From assembly GCA_028554795.2 (NCBI GenBank), contig CM068828.1, positions 11,800,314-11,864,313 on the forward strand: 64,000 bases of DNA. The letters are read 5' to 3'. Numbering within the stretch: position 1 is the stretch's first letter; the number at the start of each line of letters is the position of its first letter. Of this stretch, positions 1 to 12,691 are shown one piece after another. The DNA comes from Sinohyriopsis cumingii (taxonomy: Eukaryota > Mollusca > Bivalvia > Unionida > Unionidae). Below the pieces are notes generated by a model. The model saw nothing but the letters and a program-made list of their open reading frames with translations, was not told where the DNA came from and made no database searches. The translations under genes were made by a program, and so were the position numbers.

Positions 1-1820
1 TGACTGGCACGCGATCTAGTTTCATCTGCCACACGTGATTTAACTACATCTACGACACGCACTGCAGCTTGGTTAGCAAAACGGTACTAATTTTGTCAAC
101 ACCGCTGAAGCTCCTCTGAATAATCCTATGATGGCATCACCAAAACCATTTCAGTAATATGTTTCGTATACAGGTCGCCATAAATTAACTACTCTGACGG
201 GTACCATTCGGACGTGTACAATTGTCATTGTATAAAATATTTTTCAAGTTTAATGCTCATCAAACTTGTTCGAAGCACGCTAGCAAGACACATCAAGTGT
301 CCACACGGTAAAGAGTACATAATCCAACAGTAAGTGTCTCTCCACGTTAATGAAGTAAATGCCCGTGGTGGTCTGCAACACCAAAACGCAGTCGTGCTAT
401 TCGTGGATCATTACAAGGCAGATACGTTGGCGACGTGGGTGAGATCGTGATAAGACCTGGATCGTCCTTGGTTCCCGTCAAGTCCGCGGTTGTATTCGCA
501 ATTTCTTTCCTGCGTTTAATAAACGGCGCAAACGTCTCTGTGAAACCTTCGATGAGTTCTTCTCGGCCAGACTGCATTGCATACCTTTGACTAGTTTACG
601 TAACGATGAGTACTCACGTTGGATCTGTTGTTGATCTGAAATTATTTACTACCCTTTTGTTAAATTACCATAACGCACTAAGTGCAGACTCGTGTTTGTT
701 GAGTTTGTCAAGACAATGACATCACTGAATATAAAAATAACAAATATGAGTTCACATTGTGTACTTGGTCTTATATAAACATGAATTAGAGACGGAACAC
801 CAGTTACGCTGACAAATGGACGATTTGTCATCAAAGGAATATGTGTACGATGCTTAATGCTAAAATATTAATTTGTATATAGCATATACGCTGGGAAGAA
901 CTTCCTGGCTTACCTGACGCTAAATATCCAAGAGAAAAACATATTCCTATATATAATTACCGTTGACCTGGAAAACGGTTAGATATAAGTTTAGACAACA
1001 AAGATATACCACGACGCGGAGATGAACCTGTAAACAGAATTTATGCCGCTTGTTATCGACACGATCTTTAAAAAAAAATAAAAATCATCAGATATATGTC
1101 AGCGACAAATTGCTGACGTCAACCTGATACATGATTTAAACGCAATTACTGATCCAGCGTTGCGTGAACGTAGGGCACCTTGTATAGTATAAGGTGGTAT
1201 GTAATGAAAAAAAAATGTACTCGGAGTAGAAAATCCTCTGGGCGTTTCCACACACAAAGGTCCACATTTAGGATATATACTGAGATTATATATACGGATG
1301 GACGCTAAGCTTGCTGAGATTTTTTGCAGTCCACGTGATTATAAAAAAGTTACAAACGCTGCTGAAAAATTAGCACGCGATGAACACTTGAACGTCACGG
1401 ATTTACTCGCTTGGTTTTCTCGACCAGCGCTGTAGCAGTTTTATTTTATGGTACCCAAAATAAAGTAAACGAGGACGTTTTTTGTTTAAAGTTCATCAAG
1501 ATGACATTTTACTTTTGCCACAACATAAATCACGCGAATGAAAGTACACATATGCCAACGTCGCCAGCCGACAAGTTGAACCATTATATAAAAAAATTCA
1601 ACAAATACCGGAGATGCGTTTAAACGAAACTTTGGACAATCATCGAGTGGATTAGGACCGTTAACGTGGCCAAAACATGGCCAAAACATGTACAAGTAGA
1701 TCCCGGTAAAAAAAAAAAAAAATTCACAGCGGCATCAACGTTGATGAAATAACGTATAGTATAGATTCGTCGTGGACATGTTGGAGTTCATCGAGATCAA
1801 ACTATTGTGGACATATTTAA

Positions 1821-1823
<3 letters not shown>

Positions 1824-1865
<42 letters not shown>
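1824..1865. repeat. (CA)n microsatellite
   Basis: About 21 uninterrupted CA dinucleotides inside the CpG-richer left region. Confidence 0.98.
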
Positions 1866-1868
<3 letters not shown>

Positions 1869-4042
1869 CGATTTTATTTTGGACATCAGTATGCCCAACA
1901 AATGTTAATACGGCAGATTTAAATAAAACTGTGGTTGTACGTCCACCGCCTCAGATTAAAAAAATCAACAACTTCAAGTGATGGTACAAGCCCGTGCGAG
2001 TCATCAAAATATGTTTGAACTGTATCACAATTCAACGAATGCAACCCAATAATTTCTAGGTCCTTTTGTTGAATCCAGGTTAACGTTGCCGGTTTCTCAC
2101 ATTCGGGAAATCACGGCTGGTGAGTCTTTGGCTCAAAATCGATTGGCATAAAGATGCCTCAGAAATATTTGACCGACCTTGTCATTGTTGGTAAATCAAA
2201 TCAGTTAATAGACGTGTGAGAAGCTTCGCTTCAATCAACGGTGAAGTCATGGCCAAAGGCCGTTTGATATCGTTCCTAGTTTTCGAAGACCTTTGCCTGC
2301 GCGTTTTCTGCCAGTTGTTCCGGGTTTTCGAAGACCTTTTCCTTGTTTTTATTCCTTTAAGAGACGTTATGCGGCCTCCAATTGCCTTTTTTAAAGCTAT
2401 TCCGAATGCTGTTTCGACTGCTCCTAAAGCATACGCTTTTGCCACCACAAGAGGCACAGCAAGTAACAATGCTGTAATGTCCGTGAGCAATGGAAATATT
2501 CTGCATTTTGTTTTGTTGGTTTGATTTTGTTTGTTTGGTTTTGTTGTTGTTGTTGTTTTTGCATTTGTGCCATCTCTGACTTGGAGAACTTTAATGTCAC
2601 CGAGGTGTTATCCAGTTTGGCGGCATAATGCTTAATAAGTTGTGTTTAGAAAAAGCCTCAGTTTTCTACAACTGGACCAACAGGTGTCATCTGGCCACCT
2701 GCACCCTAGCAAAACAACATCTAACAGGAGAGAATCACAACAATGTATATATGTGAAATGGGCCCATTTACACCAGCATGAAAGCAGACTGTTTGACCAT
2801 GTCCATCTATTCCAACGAAAAGTAATAAGTCGTTTAAACGTACGAAAGTCGTGCTGAGAAATATGTAGACACTTGTTAACGTTTTTAAGACCGCTGCTTC
2901 TGATATGCACGTGCGACATATTATTTATGAAGACAAGCAAAATGTCTTCAGAGGGCTTCAAATGACCGTTTCACCTCAGATACTTCAGGCACTCATAACT
3001 TGTCAAATATCATTTTACTAGTGATCTATCCGCCATTCAAACGAATCATAGACTGAAACGCCACGAAAGTATGTCTTGGTACATTAATACCTCGCTGGGT
3101 AGTTATTTGCCATGAAAACGGTTGAACGTTAGTTTCATGCTATTCTGTGGTAAGTGTTGACTGGTCACCAATTAAATTCTCAGTCGAATTTCATCACTGA
3201 TTGATTGGTATAATATTGTAAAGGCCAGTAGGAAGTTCAACAGTATCCCAGGTTGCGCCATCAAAAGATGAACGTGTTATTGACGGGAAGACTATCAAAC
3301 GATCTCGATCGAATATTAGTAATAAACATACAACGACGCTAGTGCAATTTATAGTATGCGACCTCGAGGTAACGTTCTTTGCAACGTCACGTTACATTGT
3401 AGCACAAATTTCACGTGAAACAGGAAATGCACCAGTATTCATCGTCAGTGTCGTAATAATACGTCATTGATCTATTCAATGAGTTCGTACATCAGCAAGC
3501 AAAAGCTACTAGAATCCACGTAGAGGATGGTGAGCAACCACAGACAAATCGAAACGGCCTCATTGATGGTTTCTGGTGCGTTGTTGCCCTCGCGAACCGA
3601 TCCAACCTATCCACAAATGCATGTACCTGTTGTCGGTCCACAAATACTCAACCAACAATAGGCTAGCGATGCATCTTGCTGATACTCACACCTTGCTTTG
3701 TAAGTATATCTTGTTTATATCTTTCAACATCAGTTATAAATTTATTCAAATCAGGCCTGTAATGTTGTGTCCACCTAGGGAAATTATTTTCTAAAAATTG
3801 TCTTGGCGTTCAAGCGTGACGTCATCGTACAAGACAAGAGTATCCCCCATTTGAATCAAGGTCGCTAATGGTAGGAGCTTCATCGATTGTGGAAAAGAAA
3901 TAAACGGTGTATGATTTAATTCTTGATAACATGTAATAGCAGAGCCGCAATCACTGGTACTTATATTCGTTGTGGATGAAAAAAGTTTACATTCGTTAAA
4001 AAATGTCTCTGGCATAGATGCCGCTGCTGCGTTAACTAAGCT

Positions 4043-5318
4043 GCCTGGTACACCGTAGAGTAAATACCCTGATGAAAAGCAAGTTCCTAGAAACAATTAC
4101 TGTGGGCCTGGTACACCGTGGAGTAAATACCCTGATGAAAAGCACGTTCCTAGAAACAATTAATGTGGGTCTGGTACACCGTGAAGTAAAAACCCTGAGG
4201 AATATCACGTTCCTTGCTGTGGGCCTGGTACACCGTGGAGTAAATGCATTGATAACAAGCACGTTCCTAGAAACAATTAATGTGGGTCTGGTACACCATG
4301 AAGTAAAACCCTGAGGAATATCACGTTCCTTACTGTGGGCCTGGTACACCGTGGAGTAAATACCCTGATGAAAAGCACGTTCCTTACTGTGGGCCTGGTA
4401 CACCGTGGAGTAAATACCCTGATAAAAAGCACGTTCCTAGAAACAATTACTGTGGGCCTGGTACACTGTGGAGTAAATACCCTGATGAAAAGCACGTTCC
4501 TTACCGTGGGCCTGGTACACCGTGGAGTAAATACCCTGATGAAAAGCACGTTCCCTACTGTGGGCCTGGTACACGGTGGAGTAAATACCCTGATAAAAAG
4601 CACGTTCCTAGAAACAATTACTGTGGGCCTGGTACACTGTTGAGTAAATACCCTGATTAAAAGCACGTTCCTTACTGTGGGCCTGGTACACCGTGGAGTA
4701 AATGCCCTGATGAAAAGCACTTTCCTAGAAACAATTACTGTGGACCTGGTACACCGTGGAGTAAATACCCTGATGAAAAGCACTTTCCGTACTGTGGGCC
4801 TGGTGCACCGTAGAGTAAATACCCTGATGAAAAGCACGTTCCTAGAAACAATTACTGTGGGCCTGGTACACAGTGGAGTAAATACACTGATGAAAAGCAC
4901 GTTCCTAGAAACAATTACTGTAGGCCTGGTAAACCCTGGAGTAAATACCCTGATGAAAAGTACATTCCTAGAAACAATCACAGTGGGCGTGGTACACCGT
5001 GGAGTAAATACCCTGATGAAAAGCACGTTCCTAACACAATTAATGTGGGCCTGAAGCTCCTACATCGTAGAGTAAATACACTGATGAAAAGCACGTTCCT
5101 AGAAACAATTAACGTGGGCCTGGTACACCGTGGAGTAAATACCCTAGTGAAAAGCACGTTCCTAGAAACAATTAATGTGGGACTGGTACACCGTGGAGTA
5201 AAATCTTGATGAAAAGCACGTTCCTAGAAACAATTATTGTGGGCCTGGTACACCGTGGAGTAAATACCCTAGTGAAAAGCACGTTCATGGAAACAATTAC
5301 TGTGGGTATGGTATACAG
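4043..5318. repeat. 63/54-bp minisatellite, about 21 units
   Basis: Tandem units start with GCCTGGTACACCGTGGAGTA. Most are 63 bp; several are 54 bp and lack the 9-bp block TAGAAACAA. Both lengths are multiples of three, which keeps long frames open on both strands (for example 4277-5026 minus), so these are not evidence of a protein. The first unit overlaps a small minus-strand reading frame of the surrounding virus-like fossil (3791-4096), suggesting the array was seeded there. Units at the right end (after about 5040) are more diverged. Confidence 0.97.
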
Positions 5319-6620
5319 CTTGATACAGGACTTGATTCTAACAAACAGTCAAAGCCCCGAAAAGAAACAAATGCAGCTGCATCTATGATAGTCGCGCTAT
5401 GTCCCATCACATAGTTCTACATTTTCGTAACTCTGTTAATCCATGTCCACAGACCGCATTGTTGAAATGTTCCAAAACTCGGCTGGTGTCACCATTTGAT
5501 TTTCCATCATGCATAGGAGATAACGTGTCAATGCTTTGTTCGTTTATGATGTAAATTCCATGTACGACTTAGGTGACGGGATATGCATTTTCGTAATAAA
5601 CGGTATCAATTCTAGTTAATGTTCCTGGTGATGTCGAAGTAAACATCACAACAACATTTTGTTTAACTACGAAGTTGCTCGCGTATTGGTAGTAGTGAAG
5701 GAGGTCACTCGCATATGTCTTCTTCTCTTCCTCAAATTTCTTCTGATTTCTGGTCGGTAGATGAGAACTCTCTTTTCCAACAGCCTTGTCTCTCCACATA
5801 AATTCTTCTTTTCCAAACGCTTGTATCTGTGATCCGGATAAATGTCCATGATGATCTGACATACATGGGTAAGTCCGTACGGAACAGCATCGACGATACG
5901 AGAGTAGATGATTCTACGTTTGTCCACATCTTGTGACGAGAACAGGTGAAGGGAATGCAGTGAACTGTGGTTATTTATAGGGGAAGTGCGGATCGAAATG
6001 GATTGAGTGTATTCACCAATCCAAACACGCGTTACAAAATTTAGTCTCAACACGGGGCCATTCTTCCAATCTGATGAGAGTGGACTGTGACGTCACATTC
6101 CCTATATAGATGCGGTAGCGTCTGTGCGCAGTCAATCCATGCGACACAGTTGTTCAAACATGACGGAAACTAAGAAGACAATGAATTGGGGTGCACCGGC
6201 CATGGAGACGGGAAGCATTGGAATATCAGCGACTACCAAAGTCAGCACAGGTCTACTTCCAGAAGAGGTTGATTTTAATTGGGATTTAGTGGATTTTCTT
6301 TCTTCTTCGTAAGAATTTGTTCCCGTACCAGTACATTCACCACCTTCACCACCTTTTCCTTCTTTACCACACGTCGAGGATTTTAAACAGAGACAGAAAG
6401 AAGAGTTGGAGAAATTTTTACAGCAGCAGAAGTAAGCAGACGATGAGAGAACAATCTGACGTCACCGATGGAAAAGTGACCATTCATATGGCATACGTTG
6501 TACCTTAATGGGAAGAAGACGATGACTTCACTTGATCTGCTTACCGATAAGTGTACCTAGCACGATGGACATAACAGCAGATTTACGAATGAAAGGGAGT
6601 ACTTGGAGGGAAACATCTGA

Positions 6621-7104
6621 GCTGGGACACAAGTGGTGGCTGACCAGATTTTAAACAACGTGTGTGACGGATATAGAGAGAAGCATGAACTTTGTCCTAT
6701 TTGATTGGTTGTTATTTTCTTTGTTTTAGCTTTTTCTTATAAATTAACATTTAATATAAATACGTTGTAAATGAATTGCTTTTTAGAAAGGCGTGAACTT
6801 TAATTTTAAAAAGTAGTTTACTAGAACCAATAACTAAATAACTCATAAATAGGTTTGTTTCATGTGCAAATGTTTATGCATTAAGTGGATAGAGCTTAGA
6901 CCAAAGCACAGGCCCACACAGTCCATGTATATATTTGAATAAATGTTTTATACCCATACAACAGACTTTTTCTTTCTCGAGTCTCTATTGTATCTGTGAG
7001 TCTTTCTTTAGAACATTTATGTCCTCTTTTCTGTATGTTTCCATCTTTTTTGTTTGAATGTGTATTTGTTTGTTTCTGTATGTCTGTGTTTATCCCTATC
7101 AACC
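6621..7104. other. AT-rich stretch, no feature seen
   Basis: No gene, SINE or tandem repeat recognised; low-complexity T-rich segments only. Confidence 0.5.
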
Positions 7105-7600
7105 TTTGTTCCTATAAATGCATTTTACCCTATAAATAGTTTTGACCCTATAAACACCATGACGTCACTCATGTTCAATTCCCCAGGTGCCATTTCCATG
7201 TTAAATTCCCATTGTCCTTATACATGCCCAACCATGTTAAATTCCCATAGACTCCATAGTGCCGGGACACCTTTTTCACTGGAACTTCCATCGACCCTGT
7301 ACAACTCCAAGGTTTTTCCCATGTTAAATTTCCCATAGACCCTAAACATCTTCACGACCTTTTGACTGGGACTTCCATAGACCCTAAACAGTCCCAATCC
7401 TTTGTCGCTATGTTAAATTCCCCGTGTCCCTGTACAGTCCAAATACATTGTCGCCATACATTCCCTGTGTTAAATTCCCGTTGATCCTAGAGTATCCCAC
7501 CCACGTTAAACTCCCATAGACCCCAGGGTACAACCTCCCAAATTTAACATAAGTCCCATAGACCCCAGGATATCCCATATACTACTATAGGTATCAGTTT
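7105..7600. repeat. Degenerate repeat built on ATGTTAAATTCCCATAGACC
   Basis: The phrases 'ATGTTAAATTCCC' and 'CCATAGACCCTAAACA' recur about ten times with irregular spacing of roughly 40-70 bp, mutated and mixed. This is an old tandem array that has lost register. No coding potential is seen. Confidence 0.65.
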
Positions 7601-7878
7601 ATCCCGGATATACTGTTATCCAACGTGATAAATTTAACCAGAAAAAATTTCGTTGTTTTGGCACCAATATTGATATAATTTTTTGTGTGCGTGCGTTATC
7701 CATTCATCCATAGTAGATATTATGTCGTTGTATTCTATAATATGGCGTAAAAACCTGATTCTTACGACGTTGTGTGTCTAGTTGTTGAATTGCCATGTTG
7801 TCAAAACACGAACCGCGTTGTCTACAAGAAATTCGCCTCGAACATCTTTAAAACGTTTGTATCATTTTCGCTGTAACC
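7601..7878. other. Unassigned sequence left of a SINE
   Basis: CpG-containing unique-looking sequence with texture like 1-6.6 kb; no feature recognised. The same texture resumes after the SINE, up to about 8580. Confidence 0.3.
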
Positions 7879-8114
7879 ACGACTGGCCGAGTACTCTAAA
7901 GAGCTCGCATTTACAGATCGCTGCCTTCTCACTTCTGTCTGCTTGGGTTCGAGTCTCGGCCTCGGCTATATGTGGGTATGTGAGAAAGCTGACAGCAGCT
8001 TCCCACGGGTCAGTGGTTGTTAATGGGATTTCCCCGTGTTCTTTCTCCACCAGTTATACTTGCCACCATGTATAGCCCATCTTGCGCTGGGAAATGGCGT
8101 TAAACCCAACACAA
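7879..8114 (+). mobile_element. SINE-1 (tRNA-derived SINE), diverged copy
   Basis: tRNA-like head with A box GGCCGAGTACTC and B box GGTTCGAGTC, then the body (GTGGGTATGTGAGAAAGC, CCACCATGTATAGCC) ending GGCGTTAAACCCAAC. Reference features of the family are seen best at 8591-8849. Confidence 0.85.
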
Positions 8115-8590
8115 ACATACATCACGCGAAAGATTTCGCCGAAGAGCTACTCCACGTGTGATTATTCGACTGAGATTAAACACTAATGCGGTTTCCCTCT
8201 TATTATGTCCACGTAGTTCTCTTCTTCGTACAAAATTTGATCAATCTCGGGATGAAGTTAATTTAACATAGCACGCGATTTGTGATAACGTGGGCTTACT
8301 CCGGTAATTAAAAGATATCGCTCGGGTGTAGCCACAGCCTGGTAATTTACTCTCATCAGTAATACAATAGAATATCTGATGAACTTTAAATGAAAAGTGA
8401 TTAATAGGTTAGCATTTTTTTAATTTTTTTTTTATTTTTTATTTTTTGCTAATTAATTCATACTAACGCAGCAGCTTTACTAGTTTCACTCCAGCTCATC
8501 CATCGAACTTCATCAGCGCTACATTTTTTGTTTGTTTTACATAACGCGTAGTTAGCCTTTACACCAATCCCACGTGTTTTACATGTAAGA
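8115..8590. other. Unassigned sequence between two SINEs
   Basis: CpG-containing sequence similar in texture to the left fossil, with a poly-T/AT run at 8415-8450. A short minus-strand reading frame (8580 down to about 8455) has balanced composition but no recognised family. It may be part of the same old element. Confidence 0.25.
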
Positions 8591-8849
8591 GGGGGGCCTC
8601 GAGTGGCCAAGTGGTCTAAAGCGCTCTCTGTTACGGATCACTGCCATCTCACCTCTGTCTGCGTGGGTTCGAGTCATGGATTCGGCCAATGTGGGTATGT
8701 GAGAAAGCTTGCCAGTAGCTTCTCGTGGGTCGGTGGTTCTCTCCAAGGTTTTCCCGGGTTCTTCCTCCACCATTAATACTGGCCGCCATGTATAGCCTAT
8801 CGTGTGCTGAAAAATGGCGTTAAACCCCACAACAACAAAAAGAACAACA
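8591..8849 (+). mobile_element. SINE-1, near full-length, with target-site duplication
   Basis: Best copy of the family. Head: A box TGGCCAAGTGGTCTAA and B box GGTTCGAGTC with a long spacer, like a class II (Leu/Ser) tRNA. Body: GTGGGTATGTGAGAAAGC, CTTCCTCCACCATTAATAC, GGCCGCCATGTATAGCC, then GGCGTTAAACCCCAC and a CAA-rich tail. Flanked by a perfect 10-bp duplication ACATGTAAGA (8581-8590 and 8850-8859), so this was a retrotransposition event. No protein coding; mobilised in trans by a LINE (known of SINEs). Confidence 0.95.
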
Positions 8850-8859
8850 ACATGTAAGA

Positions 8860-9966
8860 CCACCTTCACCTTTAGCAATGAGATGAATGCATCCAACACT
8901 ATTCACTTATACATAGTTGACCACACCAGAATGCTTTCCCAGCAAAAGCCAAATACAATAAATTTTTACTGGTCATTATGTAGCGTCTTTAATATTAATT
9001 GTTTATTTCATATGTTTTGTTATACGAAAAACATTCAATAGGTTAAGGACATATTTCTTTCTTTTGCAGCCGCATCGCGTTTTATACTTGGTCACGATGT
9101 TAGATACAATTTTTCTTTATTGCTTGTTATGCGAGAAATGTATGGAGATCGTCGCCATATTGCTCCCATTTGTTAAGCAATGCCGAGTGGCATGCAGATC
9201 TTAGATACAAAACTATTTTTTTTTTAAAAATGTTTACTCGCTTCACCTGATCAAGTTGAAAAAGAAGAGAATAATGTGAAAAGTAAGTGCTAGTCAAGAA
9301 ATTTACAATGTCGTGTTTATTGCTTTTGAAATTGCCGTCCTCCATATAAACTTAAGAAGCGCACACTTCAAAATCAATTCCCAATTAATTAACATCTCTC
9401 CTAAGTTGCATTAATTATTTAACACGTAGTTCGAAAAGTAAATTAACTTTGGGATTTAAACGACTTAAAATAAAAATTTCATTTGGACCGGTCGGTAAAA
9501 AAGGGCATTAATAAAAGACTCAGTTAATACGTTAAATAGATTTACATCCTCACACTCATCAAATTGTAGTTTGTCCGTATGTCCATATGTAAAAATGTAT
9601 GAATGCCTATAACCAACTTGACTCTAAAATAATCTTGTCATCAGGAAATTTCTGAGAAGGTAAATAATATAATGCTAACAACAAATAAGCTCTCCAAACA
9701 AAGAATTTCTGTAGACATTAGGAGAAGAAAAAAACATCATGGTTACATGTCATGTAAGACCCGACAATTTAATTTTCGGATTGTGTAACTGGGATTTAGT
9801 TTTGAACTAGTTTTGTTTATATCTCCTTTTACCTCAAGATAATCGACTTTCTCAACTAAAATTATAATGAATACAATTAGTTCACCCATCCCCACACCCA
9901 TCAAAAAAATGTTTGTTTCAAGCTACGTGGGTGGTGGATTCTACCCATCCCCATTATATGTTAGGA
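8860..9966. other. AT-rich region, no feature seen
   Basis: A 72-codon minus-strand open stretch at 9127-9345 (MEDGNFKSNKHDIVNFLTS...) is not recognised and may be chance. No repeats beyond homopolymers. Confidence 0.4.
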
Positions 9967-10204
9967 GTTGTTATTATAGTTGTGGGCTTAACGCCATTTT
10001 CCAGCACAAACACGACAATGTACATGGCGGCCAGAGTATCTGGTGAAGGATGAACGAGGGGAAAAACCAATCACGGTAAGACACTGACATGCTTTCTCGC
10101 CTACCCATGTTGGCCGAGTTAGAGACTCGAACCCACACAGAAAGAAGTGAGAAGTCAGTGATCTGTCAAGGCAGCGCCTTAGACCACTCAACCACCCGGG
10201 AACC
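9967..10204 (-). mobile_element. SINE-1, minus-strand copy
   Basis: Reverse complement of the family: tail and GGGCTTAACGCCATTTTCC on the left, tRNA-like head ending AGACCACTCAACCACCCGGG on the right. Diverged and nearly full-length; no clear target-site duplication. Confidence 0.9.
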
Positions 10205-10399
10205 CTTATGATAGGATTGTAGGAATAGTAATGGAGAAAAACGTGGAAACAAGATGAATGGTATGTGAAAAACATCATATAGGCTAAACTGGATGTGACT
10301 CTCTTAAGACAAGGGGAAATATAATGGCAACAAGGTGAATGACATGTGATAAATGTTTATAGTTGAAGCGGGTGAGCTGGCATGGGATCAAAGGAATTG

Positions 10400-10720
10400 G
10401 TAATGTGAAAAACAATGACAAGGACTGACCAACACACCGTCTTACTAACTTGCATTTACTTGTATTGTCAAATACGCCGTCTTACTAACCAGAATCAATA
10501 TCTACTTACCAACATACATTCTTGCCAATCATTCTCTCAACACAGTGACCAAGACACTGACCAAGACACCATCTTACTGACCAGCGCCAACCTCTACTCA
10601 GCATCACCTTCTTATTGAACAAAACATACCAAGTATTATCGTACTGACCATCACCCTTCTCAACTGATCAACATTTTATGTAACTGACCAGCGCCCACAA
10701 CTGCTGACCAACAATCCTCC
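10400..10720. repeat. Degenerate repeat with ACTGACCA/CTTACTGACC motif
   Basis: The words CTGACCAA, CTTACTGACC and CAACATAC recur at irregular 20-60 bp spacing, typical of a decayed simple tandem repeat. Confidence 0.55.
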
Positions 10721-11148
10721 GGGAATTAAACATTAAGAATCACTGTCGCCTTCTATAGACGTTGAACTGGATGAAGACAAGAAGAAAAAAAAACCAAAGC
10801 TAATGACAGGAATTGGTTTACTCTTACATACACTATTTACATCATTCACCCATAGAGTCACATACAATTTTGATTTTCAAGAGTGTTTCAAAATATTCAG
10901 TGTAGATGCTGCATGAATCCAGTTTGGTTCACTTTGTTTAAAATGTATTGTTCTTGTTGTGTTGGTTTTTTTTGTTGTTTTTTTTTTTTTTTTTGTCGTC
11001 CTAGGTTTGATACATTTCAGCGACCTGCTATCTATTGTACTGCAATGTTGGTGAAAATGACAGCAAGACACTGCTACGCTAACAAACCAGAGAAGAATGT
11101 GGCGCAATATTAGGTTTTGGTGTACATGGCGGTTTATATAGGGATATA
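10721..11148. other. No gene seen; homopolymer tract
   Basis: AT-rich, with a T-rich tract at 10967-10995 that creates artificial open frames on both strands. Confidence 0.4.
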
Positions 11149-11290
11149 TGTAGCGCAGTTGGTATAATGTCTGACTCGTAATCCGAGGGACATGGGTTCA
11201 ATAACTGTCCAGGCCAGTCCGTGTCGGCTGCCTTGGTGTATCCTCCAGAAAGGCACTTAGTTCCTTTTCGTCAACGTGACATAGCAAATA
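11149..11290 (+). mobile_element. SINE-3, tRNA-derived (Lys/Thr-like head)
   Basis: Head: GCGCAGTTGGTATAATGTC (A box) ... CATGGGTTCAATAACTGTCC (B box), followed by GTGTATCCTCCAGAAAGGCAC. The post-head motif matches the copy at 19853-20031, so both belong to one family. Diverged from a true tRNA; not a functional tRNA gene. Confidence 0.7.
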
Positions 11291-12691
11291 ATATTTTAAA
11301 ACAATAAAAATGTTACATCATGTATTGTTCTGCTGCTACTTGAACAATTTATCAAGAGAATAAATCATAAATATAGTTGCTTATTTAAAAGCTCAGCCGT
11401 TAGATGCAAGACCACAACAAATAGGCATGAAATTCACTCATAGACATTCTCAACTAATATACTGATGACACGCACCCACTTACCAAGTTTAAACAACATT
11501 CCTAGTGTAAAAATAACTCCATCGCTGATGCGAGATCGTATGTCTCAGTCTTGATCAAAATCAATGAGCATCTTGGCGATATTGGCCTATTTCCATGTCT
11601 GGTGAAACTCGGGTCATACAGTCTCACAAGTATTAAGAATCGTATGCAAGATCACCTCATTAAATATGCGTGGGTGTAACAGCAATGCTCATGATTAAAA
11701 AGACTATGTCTTGATTATCCAAGCCCAAATTAAAAGCAGCTTCTATTGTGAGATTCTCTCACAGCATTGAGTTAAGACATATTTCCAAGTAAAACTATTG
11801 AACTATTCATATAAATTTGTATGTGACACTTTTTTTTTAAATTTTCAGAATAAAAATGTTAAATTTACTCTGCTTTACTGCATTTGTTGGTATGAAGAGT
11901 AAAATGGGCTGATTTTTTTTTTAAACCCACGTATGTCTAGTTAGTTCGCCCAACCTCTACTTTCAATGTAATCTGACTGGTCAGTATATATTTAATGCAA
12001 CAATTATCTCGTAATCTGAAAATAAAATTCAACATAAAAGCGAGCCACTGTGTCGAAGGTTACTACATGTATTAACGAAAATGCTCAACACTTATTTTCC
12101 CACTGGACACTACAATGTAATAAGCAAAGATATATCACAAAACATTTGCATTGTCTAAGCATGGCAAATGAGGAAATCGGACATAAACGCTTTATTATTT
12201 TTCTCTTACTCTCACTTCGAACATACGATGCAGCCTTAGACTGATTTTCCAAATTTCTACACAAAGAAAAAAATACCACCATGGTATACTTAAGAGACAA
12301 TGATGATCGTAATAACATCATTGTCATTTCTATTCGGCTGAGAAATTACGTTGGATGTAGCTGTAGTAATGAACATCAGTTTGATGGGTTTGGTGATTGG
12401 CCTCCAGCGCAATACACCACATATCTAAAGTGTTGTTATTTAATTTATATAGTGTGTCTGACTGAGGGTAGAGTTTTATTTTACCCGACTATAGCCTTGC
12501 TTTTCACCATGGTTATTAAGTGGTAAACAAGATGTTTATTAAAAGTTAAGTTCAAGGTCTGGCCTTGTTTACGAATTAGTGACTTTTCCATTAGAAATTA
12601 TTAGTTTTCCAGAAAATACAATTATTTCATAGGTCAGGTGACATCCTGCAGATAATGGACGTTAGGCAAGCAATTCTTTCTGTTGCTTGAT
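11291..12691. other. No gene supported; traces of satellite A
   Basis: Around 11540-11700 phrases such as TCTTGATCAAAATCAATGAG and ATGCAAGATCACCTCATTAA match the satellite A family at 13.4-14.1 kb. Open stretches at 12050-12244 and 12281-12526 have no recognisable domain. Confidence 0.45.

Larger units (their letters stand above)
1..6620. mobile_element. Decayed virus-like DNA element (fossil), family uncertain, perhaps Polinton-type
   Basis: This stretch differs from the rest: more CpG, few SINEs, and remnants of several closely spaced small reading frames on both strands (about 347-577 minus, 1297-1434 plus, 2182-2490 minus, 3791-4096 minus, 5569-6053 minus, 6124-6312 plus). TATA-like motifs lie between the oppositely oriented remnants near 5970 and 6100. 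One remnant couples a hydrophobic stretch to an Arg/Lys-rich tail, and the one at 1297-1434 faintly recalls the start of Polinton integrases. No capsid, polymerase or ATPase signature is clear. The region is clearly broken, with many breaks, and looks old. Both ends are undetermined; the left may lie outside the window and the right may reach about 8.6 kb, where similar texture recurs. Family assignment is inference. Confidence 0.3.

Noticed and set aside
4277-5026. 249-codon minus-strand open frame with 21-residue repeats
   Set aside because: Entirely within the 63/54-bp minisatellite; open on both strands because the period is a multiple of three.
12281-12526. 81-codon plus-strand open frame
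   Set aside because: No homology recognised by eye; length is expected by chance in 64 kb.
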